Assembly: GCA_029204225.1 (NCBI GenBank)
Contig: CM055104.1
Location: 28,712,253-28,776,252 of the forward strand
Length of the DNA stretch: 64,000 nucleotides
Reading direction: 5' to 3'
DNA from: Diphasiastrum complanatum
Lineage: Eukaryota; Streptophyta; Lycopodiopsida; Lycopodiales; Lycopodiaceae
Under the pieces are notes generated by a model. It made no database searches. It was not told the origin of the DNA and saw only the letters and a list, made by a program, of their open reading frames with translations. Made by a program: the position numbers and the translations under genes. Positions 11,077-23,790 of this stretch are shown piece by piece. Numbering within the stretch: position 1 is the stretch's first letter; each line of letters opens with the position of its first letter.

Positions 11077-12372
11077 GTACAAGAAGTGTACACAATACAT
11101 CATCGCCGTTGAAGAGAGCTTCGGGAGAACTGTCTTCTGAGAGTTCGGGGTTTACGGCGGATTGAAGACGGAAAGAGAAGCACTGGTGCAAGGTTTCTAG
11201 TTTATAGAGGCTTGCTAAGCTCAGCATAGGGATTATTAGCCTGTGCATAGCATCAGACAGGGAAAAATTTGGTGAAAAATTGATAATTTTGAAGCCAGCT
11301 GAAAATTGAAACCGGGCTTGGGGTTACGGTTTTTATACATAACTGGTGATTTCTTCGCTGTTTGTGCACCGTTTTGGATGCCGTAAGGACAGAAAGGAAG
11401 CTAATCACATTGTCAACCAGCCATGGAGAGATTATGAGGATTATGTCAAAGATTTGTCTCTAGACAGTTAACTTAGCAGATTTGCGATAAAAAGGTGAAA
11501 AAAGTCACTTTGTCAAGTTGAGCTAAAATCACCGTTTCTCCACGGAATTTCTTGACTGAACAATCTACAGTCTTGGAATCAGTAGGGCGACCCTGCTCCA
11601 GGCCTCAGATTGTGCTCAAATCGATCCACAGACGAGTTAGATCAAGCAATTTTGAGTGTGGGGAGGCGCGACCACAGATAGGGAGGTCACGGGCTGTTCG
11701 TGCGCCCAACACGATGGATACTGTAGTGTCTCGAAGGCCATAACGACTCTAGGAGTGTGGTTCAACGTCCAGATACAGTTTGGACCTTTGGATGAGGTGT
11801 CAAATGCATCGACGGTCTAGAACTTGTGATGAGAGAGAAACTTGGACCACAAGATTTGGTTGAGCCATTGGATGGGCTTTGAACAGGGCCCTGAAGAAGT
11901 GGAGTGCATTCTGGCCTTCAACTTCATTAAAAATTTCATACTAGAAGCTGAGTTGGGTCCCTTCACAAGTGAAGAGTGAAGTTTCTTCAAGGTGAAGAAA
12001 TAGTTCAAAAACTAGAAAAGTCCCTATTTTTGGGTCCTTTGCCTGTTTTGACCCAAACGAAAGGCTATAACCTCCAAACAAAGGGCACTCGGACTGTACC
12101 TACAAGTACGGTAGAGCAAAACAGAGTGATTGCAGTGGAAAAAGTGTTCGGAGTACGACAGAAGTGATTTCACCATTCCACTGGGCACGTTGTTGGGAGT
12201 TGACGACTGAGTGCATTTCGGAAGGCAACGCCGATTTGGCTTTTAAATTGGTGGAAAAGCGGCGAGTGGCCTGGTAAGAGAAAGTGCAGGTCATTATTTT
12301 TAACTTCTGACATCACTATTGGCCTCGACATACTGTTCTTAGCCTAAGGCAGAAGTTTCAAGCAGTTTTGCG
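11077..12372 (+). other. Copia untranslated leader
   Basis: This long leader precedes gag and has no credible coding sequence. A 63-codon ORF at 11552-11743 shows no family features. Confidence 0.6.
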
Positions 12373-13745
12373 ATGGCAAACATGGGAGAGTCCATTTTGA
12401 GTGAAAGTAGCAAATTGGACGGGATTTCCAACTATGCAGTGTGGAAATTCAAAATGAAAAACATACTAATGGAGAAAGATGTGTGGGAAGTTGTCACAAG
12501 TGATGAGAGAAGGCCGCCAAATGAAGCAGACATCAAAGTATTCGACAAAAAGATGAGGAAAGCTTTGACCTTCATTAACTTGTCAGTGAAGGATCACATC
12601 ATTACCCACATTTGTGATGCTATTACACCCAGACAGACATGAGATGGTGCTAAAGGAGCAGTTTGAGATGTCAAATCCGTCAAGAATCATGTTTCTGAAG
12701 TCAAAGTTGAATAGTGCCTGCATGGAGCAAGGAGAGCACATTCAGACGTACATGACCAGAATCAAGACAATGAGAGATGAACTGCATTCTATTGGTGAGC
12801 GCATACGTGATGTGGAGCTGGTGCACAATGCATTGTGCGGCATTGTAGAACCCTATCAGATATTTGTGAGCGGAATAGCATCAAGAGAAATATTGCCAAC
12901 CTTTGACGAGCTCACAAGAATCTTGATGCAGGAAGAGCAACGACGAGAAATGGTGAAAGCTAGACGTCAAAATACTGACGATCAGACACTTGTGACATGC
13001 CAAAAACAAGGCAAGGGCAAGGACAAGAAGAATTCTAAGCAGCAATTTGCCAAGTCTCAGGAGGATGAGAGATCTTCCTGTAAAACTAAGAAGAAAGGCA
13101 AGTGCTTCCATTGTGGTAAAAAGGGCCATTGGAAGAGTGAATGTCACAAATTCCTGGCGGAACAAGGCAAGGGGAAACCAAAACAAGCAGGTAACCTTGT
13201 CGATGAGGGTGAGATTGAAGACTCTAGCATCTTCATATCTGCATTGTCATCTAATCAAGATGATCAAGCATGGAATATTGACTCAGGAGCCACAAGACAC
13301 ATGACAGGTAACAAGAATTGGTTCAGTAGTTTGAAGGTGTTGGATAATGGAACATCTGTTTCACAAGCAAATGGTGAGGTGTGCAAGATCAAGGGGATAG
13401 ACATCGTTTCAATCCAACTACCTGATGGCAAAAGCAAGATGATCATGGAGGTACTTTACGTACCAAGTTTGAAGAAAAATATACTTTCTGTTGGAGTCAT
13501 TACTGATCAAAAGTTGCAAGTAGAATTCGCCCATGATCGTTGCTTTGTGAAGGATGTGAACCAAAAGTTCAAAGTTATTGCGGATGGAGTAAGAGAGCCC
13601 AATACAAAATTGTACAGGTTGAATGCTACAATTAAGGGGCAACATGGACTTGTATCGTCCATACCATCACAAACTGAGTTGTGGCATAAGAGGCTTGGTC
13701 ACTTGAACTTGGGAAGCCTCAGTTTGATGAGAAAATTGGAGATGG
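12373..13745 (+). pseudogene. Copia gag-protease, truncated in pre-integrase domain
   Basis: The reading starts MANMGESILSESSKLDG (12373) with the gag motif NYAVWKFKMKNIL. It is broken at 12640-12650 by a premature TGA plus a one-base frame change, then continues in a second frame to 13745. Seen there are the zinc knuckle CFHCGKKGHWKSEC (canonical CX2CX4HX4C), the protease active site DSGATRHMT, VLYVPSLKKNILSV, and the pre-integrase motif LWHKRLGHLNLGSLSLMRKL, where the LTR cuts in. In active relatives one polyprotein continues through integrase, RT and RNase H. Confidence 0.9.
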
Positions 13746-13893
13746 TGTTAGAATTAAAGTAGAATCACTGTGTTACTATATTGTGGATCCTATCAGTGGA
13801 TAAGGATCAGTTGGCCTCACCACGAGGCGAGTCGATGGGACACGCGTCCCGTCGACGGCAACCTGGGTCATTCATGGGTTGCTTGAGTGAAGA
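13746..13893 (+). repeat. 3' LTR of Copia element, truncated
   Basis: It begins TGTTAGAATTAAAGTAGAAT and follows the 5' LTR for 148 bp, then diverges after GAGTGAAGA. The last 120 or so bp are lost. Confidence 0.85.
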
Positions 13894-14189
13894 CAATAAT
13901 AATCATTCCATTTACTTGATGTTCGTCTAGTTTGTAGAATCGAATAATATATTTTAGAACATTTTTAATATCAAGGAAAATATAATTACAATTGTTGTAT
14001 TTGAGCTCACCACATTCTGATTCGTATTAATCTGTTATATAAAGTGGTTGGCCAACTACTTTGAACATTCCATCATTATAATGATTTCTTGTTAATCTTA
14101 CCCGATATGAATGAGGAAGATAAGTTTTCTTCACCGTCACTTGAGAAAAGGCTTCTTTAACTATTTAAAAAAAAAGTAAAATAAGCATT
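13894..14189. other. Unassigned AT-rich spacer
   Basis: Nothing recognised between the truncated LTR and the next ORF remains. Confidence 0.4.
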
Positions 14190-15110
14190 TATGCTAATTC
14201 CAGAATCATCATGTGCACCTTGTATCATATTTGCATCCAAACCGAGCATTTTTCATCATTGCCTTTGTTGACTTTCTCGGTAAAACATGACTTAGAGATT
14301 CTCCAATGCATGAACGATATGTTAAATAGTTCTTTGCCACCAAACATGATCTGCAGCAAATAAATACTCAAATTATGTTTAATAAATTGATAATGCAAAT
14401 CAAACTTAAATGACAAATACAAATCAAATAATATAAGAAAACATACTTAAATGCTTGAATCCGTTTTTTTTAATTGCCACTATGTGTGGATAAGCCATCA
14501 ATATTCTTCATTGTACTCTCTTTCTTTTCCTTTTCATCATTGCCTTTTTTAAAACTTGTATATCAACAACATATTTTAAACTGTCAGATCGCAATTTCTC
14601 CATGGATTCTAACATTTCTTGGTTTGAGCTCCGAAAGTTGTGACTACAACATTCAACTCTGATATAACATGCTTGAGTGCAATGCATTCAGCATTGGCGA
14701 GTTGCACATAACCAAACAATTGTTGATTTGATTCTTGCAATTGTTGATTAGCAAACTGTAATTGCTAATTAAGACAGAATACGCTATGCATTCCAATATC
14801 ACGTAACCTTTGACAATATCCCAATAATTCGCTATTTCCTTCACATACAAATCTGAGAAGATCAGTTACGGACTTAAAATCTGGACACAAATTGGTTGCT
14901 GGATCATTAGGATAAATTGATCCATCCACCCACAAATCTATATTCTTATGATTATTCAATCTCAATTCTCTAACTATTGCTGCAACATTCTCTACAGCTT
15001 TGATTTTTTCTAATTAATTGGAGTGCATTCCATTGGAAGTGCAACATGCAAATGGAACATTACCATTGTTGAAAGCTACAATCCATAAATGCTTCAAACC
15101 ACAATAAGTC
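14190..15110 (-). pseudogene. Unrecognised broken coding sequence
   Basis: Minus-strand reading from about 15110 gives LKHLWIVAFNNGNVPFACC, then an open stretch 14965-14765 (NIDLWVDGSIYPNDPATNLC, FVCEGNSELLGYCQRLRD). After one stop comes a Gln-rich helix-like stretch (QLQFANQQLQESNQQLFGYV) and ECIALKHVISELNVVV. Further down, 14422-14225 has FGGKELFNISFMHWRISKSC. The pieces read as one decayed protein with a possible coiled coil. I do not recognise the family; a DNA-transposon protein is possible. Confidence 0.4.
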
Positions 15111-18100
15111 TAACTTAATAGATCTAGCATACCTTACTTTTGTAATATATATGTCATGCTGAAAAATCGTCCTGCCTCATATTTCACTGTTAGCATCAAA
15201 GATTTTAAAAGTGCTCATTGTACTCCTGCTTCAGTTTTAGCAGTGAACCAAGATTTACACTCTTAAAGCTCTAGCCTTGAATTTTGAAATGAGCATAAAG
15301 AGAAGTTATTACATCTTATACTTAATTAATTAATGTCTGAAGTTAACCATACCGGTTAAACGGCGGGCAAGGACGGAAACTCGAAAAACGAAGACCAAAA
15401 GTTACTTTGCCATTGTATCACTTTTTCTCAACGTTTTCCAATTTTTCGATTTCAGACTAAGGAACGGTGTTATTGATTGAAACGATGTTGTACTCGGTTT
15501 AGGCGATTCCCTCTTCTTCTTATTGTGTTTCGTTTTTCATCAAATATTTTTCTCTTGAACTAACACACTTGTGCTAATTTTTGGACCCGGGTTCCAGGGG
15601 CCCGTGAATCCTAAAGTGCCCGTATATTCCGACGACACACTAAGGATCGTGTTCTAGATGAGGAAACATGCTTCAAAGATAATTCCTAGGCGTGGGAGGA
15701 TATTCCACCTCACCGGTCCTCGTTAGCCCGCCCTCTATATCCCAAGAGGTCGGGATCTAAAATTTATTAAAAAAACCATTTAAATAGAAAAGCCATGACA
15801 TACATTCCAGTTAAGGCACATATTTTAAGTAAGAAACGCAACCAAAAGTAAGTGTTTAAAACTGACATATACTCAGTATGGATGCACTTACAAAACCCTT
15901 ATACTTTAACATACCTTACTATAGAACTAATAACGTGAGAGTGTTTATGTGTGCTTATCAAACCAAACCATCAAATCCAATTAATACATAAAACAACTCA
16001 TACCGACAACTCACACTTGAAAATGGGATACAATTGTGATAGGCTCGTAACTAATGCCCTTGCATGACAAATCATATTAGACATTTATTGATGAAGCAAA
16101 CATCAAGAATTGTAAGGAGTCGGTATTCTTGAAGACACGATCATATTCAATCAAAGCGAAACAACCCATGACATGAAAGGTAAAAGAGATTAAAAATTAT
16201 ACCTCAGTACTGCCTCATGTTTATATGCTCAGGGGAAAGGGAGGCTCAGAGTGAACCGTCAGTCGGAAATGTGTACGAGGCCCCTTTGTGCAATGAAAAT
16301 TTGACTTCTTAACACTTTGGCCTGAAGAGAGAGAGAGAGAGAGTGGGCGTTGTAGTAGTTCGTTGACGGAGAGACAGCCAAGAGCAGAAATCCGCGCCTG
16401 TTGACCTAAAGAGGGGATGGGTGCACTCCTCAGAGCAGAGAAAATGTGATGTTCTCTGAGGCGCTTTGAGGCAATGATGTCTATACCACTTTTGGCTCTC
16501 TGATGCGTTGATGTACTGGAGGTAGTAGCGCATTGACTTGAAGTGATGAAAGACCGTAGGTCTGCCCAGTACTACAAGTAGCAGATGATAGCTTGTTGGG
16601 ATCGCTCACTGTTGGTGAGTGAGTGAGCTGTAGGGTGAGCTGTGGGCTCCTACATGTGGATTGCTAAGAGCGCACTATAGCAGACTTAATCTGATCTTTG
16701 CCTACTGAGCATGGCATGGATGACCTCTATGGCACCTGTGAGATGAAATCGCCAGAATGATTTGTAGAGGAGAGGGCGTCTGACTCTCATGAAAGGTAAC
16801 TCTTCTGGATTCTGAGATCCAAATGCTCTGCTACTGTGTGCTGCGTTGCATGATCAGAAATAGCATTATGTATGTATAAGTTGTGAACGGTTTTGTATTG
16901 ACCTCCTTCAGCCTGTCTGATGTTCTCTAAGCATTTTCACACAAACATTGCAAAATGGATAGCTATGATTACCATGTAGAAGATAATAAGGCATCTTTTG
17001 TAGGATGAGAAGGGACCTCAGCATAGCAATTTCAGGGAAGACGTAGGAGTCAGCCTGTTCTTTGGCAGAGGCACATTCTTGAGTATTTCTCTGACGACTC
17101 AAAGGGATTCCAGTGTAATCATCTTGAGAACAGTCTATTGAGAACAAATCAGGTCTTAACACACTATGTTGGATCAGATTTTGGGAACTAGCTCAAGACT
17201 CCACACATTTCAGAATAGAATAGCAGAAGAAGAGGTTGTTCACAACAAGTTGATGACTCTCTTTTTTAACAAACATAGGCTCAGCATGTTCTTGACAACA
17301 GAAACTATATCATTTTTTTGATCACATTGTTGTTTCATGCTTTTCAGCGTTCACTAGTCATTTCTTAAGGCATTAATTGTGATTTGATTTTTTAATCCAT
17401 GTGCCTATGGAACATTCCCTCATGTCTATTTGGTTTTATGCCCATGGTAGTGGACAATGGCCCTCTTAAAGAGCCCATAACCTTTGAATTAATCATTATG
17501 ATTCCTTTTCCCGTTGGCTTGCATTAAAGGATGGTTGGCCCCTTTTCTATGTGCCAATTAGGAGGGCACTTTATTAATTACCAAGCCCACTTGCTTTTCT
17601 AACCATAGCCTCAATTAAGGATCTCTTAACTCTTCTTTGCTTTTAAGGTGGATTTGGCCTTTTTAGCATGTCTAATGGAGTTAGCCCTCTAGGCATCATG
17701 TGGCTATTCCGTTTTGTTTTTGGCCCATGGTCCACTTCACCATTAATTGGGTTTTTCTTGACGTTTTACTTTCCCTTTGATTTTCATTTTGTGACCCCCT
17801 TAGCCTTGGTTGACTTTTGACATGCAATTTCGCAATTTTGGTGACTGAGCCCCCTTCCCACTGAGTAGCAACCTAAAAACACAGTACTTCGGCTTTTATA
17901 TTAGTATCGAAAATCACAGTACATTGCAAAATTTTGGCATAGTAGCCGAAACTATACTATAGGCCGATTTTTTAAAAGGCCATAAAAAATTTGAAAGGCC
18001 GTAATTCCTCTAGCCACATGTAGGGCGGGCAGGCCCTATCTATTGGCGATTTCCAGCCATTTGACATCGAAATATTGCTGCTTTTACTTGTCGATTTCTA

Positions 18101-18953
18101 TACTATAGCAGAATTAAGCTCCAAAATTAGCCCAATTTTTGGTGTCAAAAATTCGGCTAACATAGGCGATCTCCACTGGGTCACATGGTCCCCATGCGAC
18201 GAATCCAGAATCTTTGATTTTGAGTGTATCAACTTCTTGTGTTTATTGTAGAATCAATATGGTGACTGTATGATAAGTTGGCTAATTCGTCAGCTCTCAT
18301 ATTGTCACTACGCGGGATATGCATCCATTCCACTATGGTAAACTCTCGTGTTAGTTGATGTATGGTTAAAGCATAGGCTTTCAATCTTCTGTGATTGAGA
18401 TTCTAGTGTTTGGTTGGTGGCCATGGAGTTGGTGGTATCACTGATGATGCATATGTCTTGAGTGAGCTTCTTGTGCACATTGGTCTGGTTTTGTGCATCA
18501 ACAGGCCGGGCCTGACGGTAGCATGACAAAGGGATGGTGAGTACATGAATCTCTCTTTTATGTTATTGAAATTTTGCACCAACTACATCCATGTGCTCCA
18601 CAATTGGGACATGAGGAGGAAGTCAAAGAGGTAACAAATGAAAAATCTCAAGGGATGTCCATAGCTTGACACCCTTCCAATGAGAAAACATTTCCACATT
18701 CATGCTTTATAATTGTGGAGTTATGGATAAATGGTAAGACCTATACGTAAAAAAAAAAAAAGAGGATCATGTCTAGCAAGCACCAACAACAGAATAGAGG
18801 TGGACACATGACCACAAGTTCACGTAATGTTGAGCCATTGCCAAAGCAATGCACTATAGAGTGGATGCAAATGACTCGGTACTATTCTTGAGATACTTTA
18901 TTATTAGAACATTCTTGTTTATAACAATATTCGTTTAATTAATTTGAAACACC
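15111..18953. other. Long region without recognisable genes
   Basis: There are only short ORFs without family features (for example 16309-16533 and 16908-17162 on the minus strand). A short GA tract lies at about 16326-16341. The 15580-15700 stretch is more GC-rich than its surroundings (GGACCCGGGTTCCAGGGGCC). Nothing else is supported. Confidence 0.5.
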
Positions 18954-20534
18954 CACTACCACACCAATGACAAATAGCGACATTTATAGCAATGTTTATG
19001 ACCATTTTAGCAACGGATACGACTTGTATAAATGTGACCATCGCCGGAGACATTTATAGTGACATATCAGTGACGAAAACGACAAACTTAGCCATGGGTC
19101 CATTTTATGTGCATGATACATGTACAGTCACGCCGAGAGACGCTTGTATGTCGCCTACTAGTGACGTATATGGGCTTTACAAAATCCAGCTTGAGCGACA
19201 CAACGCTAATGCAAGCGTCGCACAAACGTCGCTGATTCATTTTTTAGGGTTTAAGATAATGTCGCTGGGCGACGTTTGTTTGGGTTTAAAATTTTTTAGG
19301 GTTTATGGTAACGTTGTTGTGGGTGACGTTTGTGTGGGTTTATTTATATGGGTGGTGAGATTGTCGACATGAAGTGGTGGGTTTGAGTGTGGGAATGAAA
19401 AGTGTTCCCATCTTGTATCTTTTGGTGCCAAAATTGTGCACATTTCATTGGCAAATTGCAATCCAGATGTCCAATAGGTCTGGTTCCAAATCATATTGGC
19501 AGCATGAAGTGTCACCATTGCAATCGTACACTGTTTCGTGTGAAGTAGTGCTTTGTTAGGATATACTACTATATACCAAAAAACACCATGTATACTAGAA
19601 TGACAATTCATTTGGGAGTCCATGACCATGAAATGGGGAGAGAAAGTCATACACCAACATGTAGGAAGCAGTAGACTTGGTTAAGAGAAAGGCAATTCAA
19701 AACAACATGCATAAAACCAAAAAAATACAAAAAGACTTGGCAGAGGAATTGATATCAGACAAATTATTGTTTGGCACACATTGCAACCACGACTCTGCCA
19801 CCGGACGATGTTGTAGTTAATTTGCAGACTATAAAACCCGAGGGATGGTTTTGTCACAGCGACACTTTTGTGACGGATAGTAAACATCGCTAGACACATA
19901 ATGCAAATATTGAACATGTTTAGTCCTTATGTTGGGTTGCTCTCATTTTTGTGGTATCACTGATGATGTCTTAGGTGAGCTTCTTGTGCACATTGGTGTG
20001 AAACTTTAGGTCTATCTTTTAGATTGCAATTGTTTGTAAGTACTTGAATGCTCTTAATAATATATACCATATACAGTTGTTGCATTGCAAAGCATACTGG
20101 TATTTTTTTTGTCACTTTAGCTCAAATGTCTTGAGCTCAAATTACAGATGATTGTAGATCACTGTTGAAATTAGTGTCACTACAAAGATGCATTTGGCAC
20201 GCAAGAAAAGGAAGTTATATGTTTGATGAGTAATTACAATGAAATCAATTTAATTACAAAGTTTTCAATAGAATAAAGAAGAAGAGAAGTGTGAAATATT
20301 GTATGATCAAATGTTGAGATATAAACACAATAGATCTCTACTAGCAACAAAAGCCTACGTATACATCCTGGAATGGACATACGTGCTTGTAGTTCATCTT
20401 CTTGATCGTTTGCATCACTTTCATACTCATCTAGTAGTCTAATTCTTTCACGGAGTCAAACAGATGGTCTATTCTTGTTGGGAAATTATAAGTATCATCA
20501 GCAATGTTTTCATTGAACATTTGACTTTCGGCTC

Positions 20535-21312
20535 TTACGTCATTGTCATTGACATCCCATCGTCATGCTCATTTGGCTTCACGAGATTGTCCTCTTCAGT
20601 ATGCAGATTCTCTTTTGCATGCTTTTCCATATCGCGGTAGCTTTCGAGTTCTTCATCATGATTGTATGTTGTCGCATCTTTGAGCTCATATTTTGGAAAA
20701 TATTCTTTTCTCTTGTCTTTGTTTGCATGACAAATAGCCACCTTATATTTGATGGATCAGGATAAAAGACTATTTGTGTGCAAACAGACAATATAGATGA
20801 GTTGGAGAATGAATCTAGTGTGCTCACAATTGATTTATAATTAAAAGTACCAACAATTGTTACCTGTTCACAATGAATTGGTAAGACCAATGTCTTATTA
20901 GAAGAGAAAATGATTTTTGTTGAATCAAGAGCATATAGTCCATTTGAATCCAATCATGTCTCATTGGAAGAGGAAAGGATCTTTGTTAAATCAAGAGCAT
21001 ATAGTCCATTTAAATCCAATCATACAGTTGCATGTGGCCCTCAACATGTAAATTGAAACCATTTAACATCGAACAAAAAGACCTTGAAAGATCTATAGTC
21101 AACTTCCAATATATCTTGTATGGTTCCAACATAGCCGAGGTCACTTCAACCAAATTGGTATCCCTTGCACTATTGTGATTGGCTTGATGAAACCTTGTCA
21201 CCACCCCACAATCGAATGTCATTCTTTTTTTGTCGATGCATTCAATGCAAAAGTGTTGTCCACTAGACCAAAGATCGGTATGCCGCCTATACTGCCATAT
21301 TGGAAAATGCAT
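20535..21312 (-). pseudogene. DUF4216-like remnant (CACTA transposon protein)
   Basis: Minus-strand ORFs 21312-21010 and 20953-20579 together give CGVVTRFHQANHNSARDT, GLYALDSTKI and then TQIVFYPDPSNIRWLFVMQ. The last fits the Q-V-F-Y...D-P...W pattern that ends DUF4216 in plant CACTA proteins. An acidic tail follows. A 66-bp tandem duplication breaks the middle. Confidence 0.45.
20931..21062. repeat. 66-bp tandem duplication
   Basis: GCATATAGTCCATTT starts at 20931 and again at 20997, with AATCCAATCAT following both times. The period is 22 codons, so the duplication kept the minus-strand frame. Confidence 0.8.
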
Positions 21313-21392
21313 ACATCAAATAATATATTTTTGAATAATGTGTTACAATGCCAAAGAAATTATTATATAAATAATAAATGACGAGTTTGAGT

Positions 21393-21740
21393 TTAGAGAC
21401 AAACATGCCAACTACAATTGTGCGCAAGATCCCACTCCGAATTAGATATTTGTTTTCCACTCGCACAAGCATCATTCATGGCTTCATATAGCCAAATGTT
21501 GCATTGATCTAAAAACTTCTCCAATTCGGATGGAAAAGCTTGGCCCCTATGTGACCAACGCCACCGCATTCTATCAATATTCCATTGATCTTTGGATTTT
21601 TTGTATAAATCAATCCAAGATGACAATTCTTTTGTGTTGTAACACAATTTAAAATCATTCATTTGATTCATTCTTATCATGTTCATCTTGTTTACTACTT
21701 GGGAACCCAATGCACAAGTAGACGAGTCAACAAGGACCAA
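21393..21740 (-). pseudogene. Unrecognised ORF upstream of the DUF4216-like remnant
   Basis: This 115-codon open frame includes SSWIDLYKKSKDQWNIDRMR, WRWSHRGQAFPSELEKFLDQ and NIWLYEAMNDACASG. It is on the same strand as, and just upstream of, the DUF4216-like pieces, so it may be another part of that transposon protein. No domain is recognised. Confidence 0.3.
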
Positions 21741-22208
21741 CTCATTTTCATCAAAGATATTGAATATTCCTTGAAAAATACAAAATTATTAACAATGTCT
21801 CCAATTTTCCTAAACATTCAAAAAGTCTTATGATGTACTATAGAAATTCGTACCAAGAGAACATCTATGCTTGTACAAAAAAGTTGAATATATTTTGGAA
21901 ATGGAAATATTAGTGGTGCTTACAATAAGTATCACAGAATGAGTTCTACTACTGAAGGATTTCACTATCTTGCTCCAATAAAAAAGATATCTTAGCGAAC
22001 CTAGATCATGAATGTTGTTAATTGTAAATACATCTTCAACCATGAAAATCTAGTGGTAGATGTTGGCATGCTCAAATTGATATATCATGAAAATTTCTAA
22101 TAAGACAATGTCTTTACTTTTACAGGTGTTGAATATAACTTGAAAGTTGGAACGTTAGTGGTGCTTACAATAAACACGAAATAATGTGGACTTGGTGAGA
22201 TTTTTTCA

Positions 22209-22520
22209 TTGGATCCAAATGCAACTTGTCATGGAAAACAAATTGGTATCGGAAGATGCTCAATCATTGTTCATGCAACCACTCAAAAAGAAAAGTTATT
22301 GCTTGTTCCTACAATGGATATCGATACTTTAGATGAAGCAATTGGCAGTTTTGTGATTTGGCATATTCAAGATGTGAAACTCAAAGCTAATGACACATTG
22401 AACAAATCGATGAGAGTACAAACAAATGCCAACATGGAAGATGATGCTATTGAAGATCCAAGTGAGGAGATTATTGAAGAAGAATTGATTCAAAACGAGA
22501 CAAAAAGAGTTACACGTTAG
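22209..22520 (+). pseudogene. CACTA-associated domain fragment (possible)
   Basis: The 103-codon ORF has VPTMDIDTLDEAIGSFVIWH, like the ...LxxAVGSFVxWP motif in a domain of plant CACTA-associated proteins, followed by an acidic stretch (DDAIEDPSEEIIEEELIQNE). It is plus strand while the DUF4216-like pieces are minus. The start codon and upstream part are uncertain. Confidence 0.35.
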
Positions 22521-22839
22521 GATTGGATTGACAAGAAAGTAAAATTTTTCAATCCGGGTTGTGAAACTATCCTAGGAGAAGGGTAAATTTTGCTTGTGTT
22601 TTCATATGAGGCAATTGACTTTGAGGAGCTTGGAGATAATTGTGAAGGATTTCAGATCATTCAAGATCCAATCCATGTCCCAAATCTTTGGTTACAATAA
22701 GGAGCAAACCAACAATCCTGCCAATGTAGAAAAATCAACATCTACATATAAAATGAGATGCAAACTCTAAGAGATATTGAACAAACATGAACAAAAACAT
22801 AAAATATGTTTGATGTCCGTACAATTACAGTACCCTACT

Positions 22840-23790
22840 GTATTTCACACGTTTGGAACCGAAAATAGCAATAAATGATCATTCTACACATAGAATTGCA
22901 AGATAACACCAAGATAGTGCACCAATGAGTAGTAGAACCCAAAGAGAACCATGTATAATGATGAAATGAGAGAGAGAAGAGAGAAGATGTGTCTCTCCAC
23001 GAGTTACATCCTTTTATAGAGTTTTCAAACCCAATTTGGCCACTTGGCTTTTCCTCCAAAATGTAAACCCTACTATTTTTGGGTCTAGATTCAATGTACC
23101 CAAAGTTCAAATTTGAATCTCTCTCAAACTCGACTACCAACTTTCCCACACTTTTTAAAAGTGTTTATTGAATGTATTTTAAACTAATATAACTTCAAAA
23201 AGTTTATCTCTAAGTCTAAAATGAGTTTTGGCCTCTTATTGACAATTTACCAAAATGTGACTAAACTAGACTAAACTAGTTGAAATCTCTCACACTCCCT
23301 CTTCAACTAGTTTTGGCATAGTTTTGACAATAGAACTTTGATCCAACTTTAGAATGATCTCCATCCTAAGTATAGATCTTCTTTCTAAGGTTATAAAGTA
23401 TCTTTCATAATTGATATAGAGAATAGTGTCCAGATTGGATGCTTCACTATTTCTTACATCAATTTTACACATCAAGATATAACTAGAACATGAAGAACCA
23501 AATAGATGAAATGATTCCTCCATGTTTCAAACTTTGAACTCTCTGGAAAATTACAGCAACCAAACAATAAATATGAGTGATGACCATTTGCTTGCTTGTC
23601 TCCTCCAACTTTGTCCTTTCTTGATATGTCTCCACCATAAAACTCCATGAATGAGCCTCCATCTCCATCTTGCCACAAGAAATCATCAAACCTTGGAAAT
23701 CCATGAGTAGGTGAGTACATTAATGATGCAAATCCAGTACCACATGACTCCATAAACCAAGTAGGTTGCACTAGTCCATCTTCAAGATCT
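22840..23790 (-). mobile_element. 3' end of a minus-strand Copia element (LTR plus upstream region)
   Basis: Minus strand: a purine tract at about 23301-23290 (AAGAGGGAG) before TGTGAGAGATT looks like polypurine tract followed by LTR start. The preceding region (23300-23790) matches 30690-31190 in order, including a shared broken peptide block (THGFPRFDDFLWQDGDGGSF here, THGFPRLDGSSWQEGNGGSF there). The LTR's outer end near 22840 was not resolved. Confidence 0.55.

Larger units (their letters stand above)
10789..13893 (+). mobile_element. Ty1/Copia retrotransposon with internal deletion
   Basis: Order: 5' LTR, primer-binding site, about 1.3 kb leader, gag, protease, start of the pre-integrase domain, then directly the 3' LTR. 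Integrase core, RT and RNase H are absent. The join lies at 13745/13746, where the pre-integrase motif runs into the LTR start TGTTAGAATT. The 3' LTR is cut short at about 13893. The element cannot be autonomous. Confidence 0.9.
18954..22530. mobile_element. Probable CACTA (En/Spm)-type transposon remains
   Basis: CACTACC at 18954 is followed by many short motifs of the type AGCGACATTTA, GTGACG and GCGACGTTTG up to about 19340. This is the subterminal-repeat look of plant CACTA elements. More GCGACA/GTGACGG motifs occur near 19857-19890. Coding remnants inside (DUF4216-like, minus strand; a second piece, plus strand) fit CACTA accessory domains. A matching right end was not found, and the two remnants point in opposite directions, so rearrangement or two elements is likely. 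Confidence 0.4.

Noticed and set aside
11552-11743. 63-codon ORF in the Copia leader
   Set aside because: No match to any retrotransposon domain; leaders often contain short chance ORFs.
23472-23771. Small minus-strand ORF shared with 31.0-31.2 kb as a possible new gene
   Set aside because: The shared block (THGFPR...GGSF) lies in the 3' region of two related Copia elements, so the sharing reflects element descent; the frames are broken in both.
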